Shown in pieces: positions 14,870 to 20,863 of a stretch of DNA of 22,442 nt. Every line of letters begins with the position of its first letter. The first letter of the stretch is position 1. The stretch comes from JABDCI01 sp964475835 (GTDB taxonomy: Bacteria > Verrucomicrobiota > Verrucomicrobiia > JABWAM01): positions 1 to 22,442 of the forward strand of contig CAYYYL010000044.1 in assembly GCA_964475835.1 (NCBI GenBank), given 5' to 3'. A program made the position numbers and the translations under genes. The notes below the pieces were generated by a model, which was not told where the DNA came from, did no database searches, and worked only from the letters and a program-made list of their open reading frames with translations.

Positions 14870-14893
14870 ATACGACTAAACTAGTCGTATAAA
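14865..14893 (+). promoter_or_regulatory. Predicted promoter toward mnmA
   Basis: TTCATA (14865-14870) and TATAAA (14888-14893) are separated by 17 bases, with four and five matches to the sigma-70 consensus. Transcription would start near 14900, giving a leader of about 80 bases before mnmA. The spacer and -10 are covered by the palindrome at 14869-14891. Prediction by eye. Confidence 0.45.
14869..14891. promoter_or_regulatory. Palindromic operator candidate, probably for the adjacent Rrf2-type regulator
   Basis: Perfect 9-base arms (TATACGACT and AGTCGTATA) flank a 5-base spacer. The site overlaps the start codon of the Rrf2-type gene, the predicted -10 hexamer of that gene, and the predicted promoter of the divergent mnmA gene. 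Rrf2 proteins bind inverted repeats as dimers and often repress their own genes, so this is a strong candidate for autoregulation. Binding is inferred. Confidence 0.65.
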
Positions 14894-14906
14894 GATTCCG
14901 TGTCAA
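14878..14906 (-). promoter_or_regulatory. Predicted promoter of the Rrf2-type gene
   Basis: On the - strand a perfect TTGACA (14906-14901) is followed after 17 bases by TAGTTT (14883-14878). The start point would fall at about 14871-14869, at or next to the ATG, so transcripts would have almost no leader. The -10 lies in the palindrome. Confidence 0.5.
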
Positions 14907-14932
14907 CCCTCAATTTAAAGGAATCGTGTGGC

Positions 14933-14960
14933 TGAACTTTGAACTTTGAACCATGAACTC
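14933..14960 (+). repeat. Four tandem 7-base repeats (TGAAC-xx) in the mnmA leader
   Basis: The units TGAACTT, TGAACTT, TGAACCA and TGAACTC follow each other without gaps, 20 bases before the mnmA ATG. Copy number of such short repeats can change by slippage, which could alter leader length. The role is not known. Confidence 0.8.
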
Positions 14961-14979
14961 AGAATCGTAAACTTATCGG

Positions 14980-16077
14980 ATGTCTGAAAAGAAGCGAGTG
15001 GTGGTGGGGATGAGTGGGGGGGTGGATTCCAGTGTCGCGGCGGCGTTATTGCTGCGGCAGGGGTATGAGGTCATTGGGGTGACGCTGAAGATGTGGCCTC
15101 AGGATTGTGGCGCCATTGTGGAGGACAAGTGTTGTGGTCCGCAGGCGATGGCCGACGCGCGGAGCGTGGCGGCGAAGCTTGGGATTCCGCACTATATTAT
15201 CGATGAGACGCACGATTTTACGAAGGTCGTGATCGATTACTTCACATCGGAATATCAGGCTGGGCGGACCCCGAATCCGTGCGTTCTCTGCAACGAAAAA
15301 CTCAAGTTTGGGAATTTGCTTCAGCGGGCGCTTGGCCTGGGGGCGTCGGCCATTGCGACAGGACACTATGCGCGGGTCGAACCGCACCGTGGGGGCCATG
15401 TTCTTCGCCGGTCGGTGAATCTCCGCAAGGATCAGAGCTATTTTCTATTTTCCCTGAGTCAGGAGCAGTTGGCTCACATCCTGATGCCCATCGGATCGAT
15501 GACCAAGGAGGAGGTGCGTGCGGTGGCGAAGGAGATCGGCCTGCGGGTTCACGACAAGGAGGAGAGTCAGGATATCTGTTTTGTGCCTGAGAACGATTAT
15601 GCGGCCTTTTTGAAGAGTCATCTGGGGCAGACGGATTTCCACCCAGGGGAGATTGTTCATCGGGATGGCCGGTTGCTTGGAAAGCATCAGGGAATCGAGC
15701 TTTTCACGGTGGGGCAGAGAAAGGGGATCAATGTGGGATCACCAAAGCCCCTTTATGTGGTGGGAATTGATCCGGCCACACGACGGGTGATCGTGGGAGA
15801 TGATGAGGAGCTTTGGGGGTCGGTTTACCGTGTGGACCGCGCGTGCTGGGGGGTGGAGGGGGAGGTGGCGGCTGGAACCCCGGTGACGGTGAAAATCCGG
15901 CATAGTCATGAGGGCGCCCGGGCAAAACTTTATCCGGAATCGGGAGGGCGGGTGCGTGTGGAACTCCAGGAACCTCAACGGGCAATCACGCCGGGACAGG
16001 CCTCGGTGTTTTACGAGGACGATCGCGTGTTGGGGGGTGGATGGATCATGAAGGAGGAAAAGGTGCTGGTTCCATGA
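14980..16077 (+). CDS. mnmA: tRNA-specific 2-thiouridylase MnmA
   Basis: The 365-residue product is full length for MnmA (TrmU), which places sulfur on C2 of the wobble uridine 34 of Lys, Glu and Gln tRNAs, using ATP and a persulfide relay. Features are the PP-loop S-G-G-V-D-S-S (12-18) for ATP, N-P-C-V-L-C-N-E-K-L-K-F with catalytic Cys101, the second catalytic Cys200 in S-Q-D-I-C-F-V, and G-H-Y-A-R near 128-132. The C-terminal part has the T-V-G-Q-R-K-G and P-G-Q-A elements of the family. The ATG has no good ribosome site. Its stop shares four bases with cutA (ATGA). It is divergent from the Rrf2-type gene and shares the control region with it; both concern sulfur. Confidence 0.96.
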   Translation: MSEKKRVVVGMSGGVDSSVAAALLLRQGYEVIGVTLKMWPQDCGAIVEDKCCGPQAMADARSVAAKLGIPHYIIDETHDFTKVVIDYFTSEYQAGRTPNPCVLCNEKLKFGNLLQRALGLGASAIATGHYARVEPHRGGHVLRRSVNLRKDQSYFLFSLSQEQLAHILMPIGSMTKEEVRAVAKEIGLRVHDKEESQDICFVPENDYAAFLKSHLGQTDFHPGEIVHRDGRLLGKHQGIELFTVGQRKGINVGSPKPLYVVGIDPATRRVIVGDDEELWGSVYRVDRACWGVEGEVAAGTPVTVKIRHSHEGARAKLYPESGGRVRVELQEPQRAITPGQASVFYEDDRVLGGGWIMKEEKVLVP

Positions 16078-16388
16078 GTGCTTATTTAATCTTTACGACG
16101 GTTCCTTCCCGAAAAGTGGGAACCCGGATATCCGAAGAAATGGTCCGTCAAAAACGGGTAGCTTGTGTTCATATGGCCCCTCAGGGGACGTCGATTTACC
16201 GTTGGAAGGGTAAAATCGAGAGGTCCCGGGAGGTGAATTTGATGATGAAAACGTCAAAAAAAGCCTTGCCCTCTGCACTCCAAATACTTAAGACTCTTCA
16301 CCCCTATGAATTGCCTGAAATATTGGCGATTCGGGTGGATCAGGGTTTTCAGCCCTACATGGATTGGATATTGAAGGAAACCGTTTAA
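16074..16388 (+). CDS. cutA: CutA1-family divalent cation tolerance protein
   Basis: The 104-residue product has the normal CutA1 length and motifs: A-Y-L-I-F-T-T-V-P start, K-R-V-A-C-V-H, then S-I-Y-R-W-K-G-K-I-E and a following M-M-K-T-S, and H-P-Y-E-L-P-E-I near the end. CutA1 forms a trimer of ferredoxin-like folds linked to copper tolerance in E. coli, but the broad role is unsettled. The start at ATG 16074 overlaps the mnmA stop (ATGA), showing translational coupling; an upstream ATG at 16041 would add eleven residues encoded inside mnmA and unlike the family. Confidence 0.93.
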   Translation: MSAYLIFTTVPSRKVGTRISEEMVRQKRVACVHMAPQGTSIYRWKGKIERSREVNLMMKTSKKALPSALQILKTLHPYELPEILAIRVDQGFQPYMDWILKETV

Positions 16389-16418
16389 GGATCAGCTTTT
16401 ATATATTGGAGAATTGAT

Positions 16419-16574
16419 ATGTCGCGCCATCGCTCACTTCGCTCGGGAAATACACTGACTGCCAAACGCAACGTTTTGAAGCGTCTCGAACGCGTCGAGC
16501 TTTTGAAGAAGCGCGGCAAGTGGAAGGAAGGCGATCGCGGACTCGCGTTGCCCAAGACCAAGCCCGAAGTTTGA
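16419..16574 (+). CDS. Small basic protein, TIGR04137 family (Verrucomicrobia/Chlamydiae group)
   Basis: This 51-residue, strongly basic protein begins M-S-R-H-R-S-L-R-S-G and has R-N-V-L-K-R-L-E-R-V-E-L-L, G-K-W-K-E-G-D and L-P-K-T-K. That is the pattern I know as the TIGR04137 small basic protein of Verrucomicrobia, Chlamydiae and relatives, whose role is unproven; a link with ribosomes or nucleic acid is likely from charge alone. GGAG lies about seven bases before the ATG. The gene sits 30 bases after cutA and 141 bases before the pseudouridine synthase gene. It is the main evidence for the taxonomic call. Confidence 0.85.
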   Translation: MSRHRSLRSGNTLTAKRNVLKRLERVELLKKRGKWKEGDRGLALPKTKPEV

Positions 16575-16715
16575 GTCGGTCTTCTGTTCTGAATATTTTT
16601 CGAATCCTTGAAGTCCTGAACCGGAGTCCTAGGGGACCCTCCACCCGGCTCGGGACGATCCTTGTCCTCCCCCCAGCCAGTCGCCCTGAGTGGAGGATTG
16701 GTTTTTGGGGTGATC

Positions 16716-17450
16716 ATGCAAAAAGGTAATTCAGAGGGCGGTCGTGTCCGGATCAATGTCTTTCTCGCCTCGGCGGGTCTGGGATCGCGGCGATCCGTGG
16801 AGCAACTGGTTCGAGCCGGTCTGATTGTCGTCAATGGGGTTCGGGTGGAGGATTTGTCCTTTCGGATTCATTCTTCGAAAGATGTGGTTCTATGTGATGG
16901 AAAGCCGGTGGTATTGAAGGTTCATCACTACGGGATGCTTCACAAGCCGGCGGGGTATGCCTGTACGCGAAACGATCCCCACCTGAAGCGGACAATTTAT
17001 GAATTGTTGCCGAAGGAGTGTCAGCACTTGAACTATGCAGGGCGCCTGGATGTGGATTCGGAGGGGCTTGTCCTGTTGAGTAACGATGGAGAGTGGTTGA
17101 ACCGTATCGCCCACCCTCGTCACGAAGTTCCCAAGGTGTACGAGGTGGAGGTCGACGGGGTTCCCTCGGGGGAGGTTCTTGAAAAGGCGCGATCGGGGGT
17201 GCGAAGCCGAGGCGAGTGGTTGAAGGTGGAGGAGATTCGGTTTTTATCGTCCCACAGTGGACAATCCAGCAGCCGGCTCCGCTTGGTTCTGCTTGAGGGG
17301 AAAAATCGCGAGATTCGCCGGATCTTTGACGTCTTGAATCATCCGGTCCGGAGATTGGTGCGATTGGAAGTCGGGGGAGTGAAACTCGGAAATTTAAAAG
17401 CTGGCGAATACCGGGAGCTGAAGGATCAGGAAGTTGAAGGTTTCCGATAA
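16716..17450 (+). CDS. rRNA pseudouridine synthase, RsuA/RluB/RluE/RluF family
   Basis: The 244-residue product converts uridine to pseudouridine in ribosomal RNA. An S4 RNA-binding domain covers about residues 11-60 (R-I-N-V-F-L-A-S-A-G-L-G-S-R-R-S-V-E-Q). The catalytic domain contains H-K-P-A-G-Y and the active-site motif G-R-L-D-V-D-S-E-G-L with catalytic Asp112, followed by G-K-N-R-E-I-R-R-I-F, the signature of the RsuA family. The ATG at 16716 has GGGGTG a few bases upstream; an ATG at 16662 is possible but lacks a site and precedes non-conserved sequence. The exact target (16S or 23S) cannot be told from sequence. Confidence 0.93.
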   Translation: MQKGNSEGGRVRINVFLASAGLGSRRSVEQLVRAGLIVVNGVRVEDLSFRIHSSKDVVLCDGKPVVLKVHHYGMLHKPAGYACTRNDPHLKRTIYELLPKECQHLNYAGRLDVDSEGLVLLSNDGEWLNRIAHPRHEVPKVYEVEVDGVPSGEVLEKARSGVRSRGEWLKVEEIRFLSSHSGQSSSRLRLVLLEGKNREIRRIFDVLNHPVRRLVRLEVGGVKLGNLKAGEYRELKDQEVEGFR

Positions 17451-17537
17451 TCCAATGACTCGGGGGAGCGAACTTTGTTTGCTCGCAACGCGATCGTTGT
17501 TACTTTTTCAGCAACCTGTTACCATGCCTGCTTTGCC

Positions 17538-18431
17538 ATGAGCGCCAAAATCATCGACGGAAAAGCGATTGCCGAACAGGTGTTGCAAGAAACCCAGGCA
17601 TCGGTGACACAATTTCGGGAGGAACATGGTTATGCCCCCGGGCTCGCCTTTGTCCGGGTGGGGGAGGATCCCGCCTCGGTGGTTTATGTCGGTTCCAAGG
17701 CGAAGATGAGCGAACGCCTTGGAATTCAATCCCAGACGTACATCCTTCCGGCCTCGTCGACGGAGAATGAAGTGATTGATCTGGTGCATACCTTGAATCA
17801 ACAGGAGAATATCCACGGAATCCTGGTTCAATCCCCTCTTCCCTCACCAATCAACGCCGATCGTGTGTTTTCCGCGATTCTACCGGTGAAGGACGTGGAT
17901 GGTTTTCATCCCATGAACATGGGGAAGCTTGCCGTTGGGGATGCAACCGCCTTTGTCGCATGTACCCCTGCCGGGGTTCATCAGCTTCTCATCCGAAGTG
18001 GTATCCCCATTCCGGGCAAGCATGTGGTGGTGCTCGGGCGGAGTCGGATTGTTGGAAAGCCCATGGCCCTTCTCCTAATGGAAAAAGGGAAACATGCGGA
18101 TGCGACCGTGACGGTCTGCCATTCCAGAACGAAGGATCTTGCCTCCGTGACTCGGCAGGCCGACATTCTGATCGCCGCTCTTGGACAGCATCATTTTGTG
18201 CGGGCCGAGATGGTGAAGGATGGGGCGGTGGTGATCGACGTCGGCATCACACGCATCCCCGACCCCTCCAAAAAATCCGGATATCGTATCGAGGGAGATG
18301 TCGATTTTGAAGCGGTCTCTCAAAAAGCGGGCTGGATCACTCCGGTTCCGGGTGGCGTGGGCCCGATGACCATTGCGATGTTAATGGCCAACACCTTGAA
18401 AGCCGCCCGTTTGCAGAGCGAAGCGGAATAA
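17538..18431 (+). CDS. folD: Methylenetetrahydrofolate dehydrogenase/cyclohydrolase FolD
   Basis: The 297-residue product interconverts methylene-, methenyl- and formyl-tetrahydrofolate with NADP. The catalytic Lys54 (Y-V-G-S-K) and Tyr50, and Gln98 in V-Q-S-P-L-P, match the E. coli numbering. D-G-F-H-P-M-N, then V-V-V-L-G-R-S-R-I-V-G-K-P (NADP site) and the C-terminal P-G-G-V-G-P-M-T complete the family pattern. ATG 17538 is chosen because the family starts directly before I-I-D-G-K; the TTG at 17475 has a GGGGGAG upstream but adds 21 unrelated residues. A ribosome site for 17538 is not visible. It is collinear with the upstream pseudouridine synthase and with nrdR downstream. Confidence 0.95.
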   Translation: MSAKIIDGKAIAEQVLQETQASVTQFREEHGYAPGLAFVRVGEDPASVVYVGSKAKMSERLGIQSQTYILPASSTENEVIDLVHTLNQQENIHGILVQSPLPSPINADRVFSAILPVKDVDGFHPMNMGKLAVGDATAFVACTPAGVHQLLIRSGIPIPGKHVVVLGRSRIVGKPMALLLMEKGKHADATVTVCHSRTKDLASVTRQADILIAALGQHHFVRAEMVKDGAVVIDVGITRIPDPSKKSGYRIEGDVDFEAVSQKAGWITPVPGGVGPMTIAMLMANTLKAARLQSEAE

Positions 18432-18499
18432 GGACCTCCACCATTAGGTGTGGTTTACCTATTGACTAGGGTCTATTGGTTGGGTTAACAAGCTCCTCA

Positions 18500-18955
18500 A
18501 TGCAGTGTCCCAAATGCGGTTCCGTTCGAGATCAGGTGGTCGATTCAAGGCTCATCCACGAAGGGGCTGCCATTCGACGTCGCCGGCAGTGCGGTAAATG
18601 TGATCACCGGTTCACCACCTATGAGGAGGTTCACAAGGAGGATCTGCATGTGATCAAGAAAGATGGACGTCACGAAAAATTTCTCAAACAGAAGATCCAG
18701 GCGGGACTTGAGAAGGCCTGTGAAAAACGTCCCGTGAGCATGGAACAAATCGACCGCATGGTCGATGCGATCACGGCCGAGATCGAAAACGAATATGAAC
18801 GCGAAGTGCCGGCGAGGGTGGTGGGGGAGAAAGTGATGGAGCATTTGCGACGCGAGGATGAGGTGGCCTACGTCCGCTACGCATCCGTCTATCGCCAGTT
18901 CCGCGATATCGGTGAATTTGTGAAGGAAATCCAAACCCTATCCCTTCAAACATGA
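18500..18955 (+). CDS. nrdR: Transcriptional repressor NrdR
   Basis: The 151-residue product has the NrdR layout: a zinc ribbon with Cys3, Cys6, Cys31 and Cys34 (M-Q-C-P-K-C-G-S-V; R-R-R-Q-C-G-K-C), then an ATP-cone of about residues 49-139 beginning H-V-I-K-K-D-G-R. It represses ribonucleotide reductase genes in response to nucleotide levels. ATG 18500 is preferred since the family begins with M-x-C-P-x-C; the ATG at 18476 adds eight residues. No clear ribosome site precedes it. No reductase gene is in the window. The stop shares ATGA with the next gene. Confidence 0.95.
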   Translation: MQCPKCGSVRDQVVDSRLIHEGAAIRRRRQCGKCDHRFTTYEEVHKEDLHVIKKDGRHEKFLKQKIQAGLEKACEKRPVSMEQIDRMVDAITAEIENEYEREVPARVVGEKVMEHLRREDEVAYVRYASVYRQFRDIGEFVKEIQTLSLQT

Positions 18956-19533
18956 TCCAACTCCATTCCCAGGCATTGGTGGTTTGTTATCCCGATGGAC
19001 ACATGGAGCCGCTTGATCTGCGCGGCATCATGAATGCCCTTCTGCAGAGTGAAAACGTGGCTGTGGGCACGGTCGAGCCATGGATCATGGAGCACCTTTT
19101 GGAGAGTGTGATTTATCATTTTCGCAGGGAACTGGAGAAGGGAACCGTACCCTTTGCACAGATCCTGGAATTGACCCAACGGTTGATCCACGATTTCGTG
19201 CAGGACCAGCTCGGACATCCTGTTGTCCGGGATATTGATCTGTTTGAGGTGGCCCATCGCAGTGATGCCGCGTTTGAACTCGATTTCTTTCTGGAAATCA
19301 AACGACTCCTTGTGGAGCGGACGGATTCAGTGAAGAAGGAACGGGTTGCATCCGAAGGGGATGGCGTATGGCCGCTGCGGATTACAGGGTTGCGCCGGTG
19401 CGCCAAGTTTCTTGCGGGGCGGCGCCGTTGGAGCAAGCGATCCTCCGAGGTGCGGGATGAGATCCTGTCGTACATTCGCGAGGAGGCCGCCAAGGTGAAG
19501 CCGCGGAACCTGGCGATGGTGGTTTTGTCGTGA
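18952..19533 (+). CDS. Unknown protein coupled to nrdR
   Basis: The 193-residue product starts at ATG 18952, inside the ATGA overlap with nrdR, so the two are translated together. I do not recognise a family. The N-terminal 100 residues (V-V-C-Y-P-D-G-H-M-E-P-L-D-L-R-G-I-M-N-A-L-L then I-L-E-L-T-Q-R-L-I-H-D-F-V) have a helical layout loosely like an ATP-cone, but no motif is certain. The C-terminal part is basic (R-R-C-A-K-F-L-A-G-R-R-R-W-S-K-R), suggesting nucleic-acid contact. No signal peptide or membrane segment is seen. A role with NrdR is a guess from the coupling. Confidence 0.8.
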   Translation: MIQLHSQALVVCYPDGHMEPLDLRGIMNALLQSENVAVGTVEPWIMEHLLESVIYHFRRELEKGTVPFAQILELTQRLIHDFVQDQLGHPVVRDIDLFEVAHRSDAAFELDFFLEIKRLLVERTDSVKKERVASEGDGVWPLRITGLRRCAKFLAGRRRWSKRSSEVRDEILSYIREEAAKVKPRNLAMVVLS

Positions 19534-19591
19534 CCCGCATTCCCGCGGAATTAGAGTCGTCGTGAGCGATCCTTTATTGTAGTCTGACGGG

Positions 19592-20857
19592 ATGCGTGTT
19601 TTGAACTATCCATCCCCTGCTTTCGAGAAAACGGCCCGATCCGTCCAGGAAGTTCCGGCAGCGATTCGAGACCGGGTATCGGCTATACTCGATCGGGTGC
19701 GTCGTCAGGGTGATCGTGCTCTGGTGGATTTGACCTGGCAGCTCGATGGCGTGCGGTTGAAGCCATCCCGGCTTAAGGTTTCGCCCCGGGAACTCGCGAA
19801 GGCAACCGTCCCGCCTCTTCTCGAAAAGGCGGCACGCACGACGTTACGGGACGTTTCCGATTTTGCCCGTGCGTCCCTTCCAAAGGACTGGTCCCGTCGC
19901 AACTCGCACGGTGCCCGGGTGGGTGAGAAATTCGATGCGCTGAACCGGGTGGGGATTTATGTTCCGGGTGGTTCCGTTCCCCTGGTGAGTTCCGTCTTTA
20001 TGACCGTTGCCCTGGCTCGGGTGGCCGGAGTTCGTCAGATTGCGGTTTGCACCCCCCCGACCATTGCCACGGAATTGCTCTGGGCGTTTCGTCTATGCGG
20101 GGCTACCGAGGTCTATCGGCTTGGGGGAGCCCAGGCGGTGGGGGCCATGGCTTATGGTACGAAAACCGTGGCGGCGGTGGATAAGATTTTTGGACCTGGA
20201 AATGCCTATGTGACGGAGGCCAAGAGGCAGGTTTTCGGGGTTGTGGGAATTGACCTGCTGGCGGGCCCCAGTGAACTGATGGTGCTCGCCGATGAGGGGA
20301 CGAACGTGGCATGGGCGGCGGCGGACCTTCTTGCCCAGGCGGAACATGGAAGTGGGCGCGAAAGGATTTATATCGCCAGCGCGTCGGTGAAGGTTTTGAG
20401 AGGGATCCATGTCGAATTGTTGAAGCAAGCCGGGGTATTCAAAGGGAATCGGGGTTTGAACCGTGTTCTCGTGGAGGGTTGTTTCTGGATTCAAACGCGC
20501 CGCAAGGAACAGCTTGCTGAGGTCGCCAATCGATTGGCGCCGGAACACCTGCAAATCATGACCCGGCACCCGGATCGACTTGCGGAACGCATCACAACGG
20601 CGGGTGGAATTTTCCTGGGAAATGAAACGCCGACGGTCCTTGGGGATTTTGTTGCGGGCCCGAGTCACACTCTCCCAACGGCTGGTGCCGGTCGGAGTTT
20701 CTCCGGACTGCGGGTGGTGGATTTCATGCGACGGACAAGCCTGGTTGCGTATTCCAAGTCGTCTCTGCGATGCGCCCGGACTCAGGTGGAGGCGTTTTCA
20801 GGGGCGGAGTCCCTTCCCGCCCACGGCGATTCTCTGGCCCTGCGTTTGAGGGATTGA
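19592..20857 (+). CDS. hisD: Histidinol dehydrogenase
   Basis: The 421-residue product is full length for HisD, which oxidises L-histidinol to histidine in two NAD steps with zinc. The family motif G-P-G-N-A-Y-V-T-E-A-K-R-Q-V-F-G leads to G-I-D-L-L-A-G-P-S-E (about 201-228). Zinc ligands by alignment are Gln249 and His252 (A-Q-A-E-H), Asp352 (L-G-D-F) and His411 (L-P-A-H-G); catalytic Glu318 and His319 are in A-P-E-H-L-Q. The start at ATG 19592 has only a weak site (GACGGG). Other his genes are not in the window, as is common for dispersed his genes. It converges on the TPR gene with a 6-base gap and no terminator between them. Confidence 0.96.
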   Translation: MRVLNYPSPAFEKTARSVQEVPAAIRDRVSAILDRVRRQGDRALVDLTWQLDGVRLKPSRLKVSPRELAKATVPPLLEKAARTTLRDVSDFARASLPKDWSRRNSHGARVGEKFDALNRVGIYVPGGSVPLVSSVFMTVALARVAGVRQIAVCTPPTIATELLWAFRLCGATEVYRLGGAQAVGAMAYGTKTVAAVDKIFGPGNAYVTEAKRQVFGVVGIDLLAGPSELMVLADEGTNVAWAAADLLAQAEHGSGRERIYIASASVKVLRGIHVELLKQAGVFKGNRGLNRVLVEGCFWIQTRRKEQLAEVANRLAPEHLQIMTRHPDRLAERITTAGGIFLGNETPTVLGDFVAGPSHTLPTAGAGRSFSGLRVVDFMRRTSLVAYSKSSLRCARTQVEAFSGAESLPAHGDSLALRLRD

Positions 20858-20863
20858 CCAGCT

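Noticed and set aside
17485..17505. Short hairpin with a T run before folD
   Set aside because: The stem is only about five or six pairs with a G-U, and the T run is offset by three bases, so it is too weak to call as a terminator.
18462..18490. TTGACT with a 17-base spacer before nrdR as a promoter
   Set aside because: The -10 position reads TTAACA, a poor match, and no NrdR box is visible; upstream co-transcription with folD is as likely.
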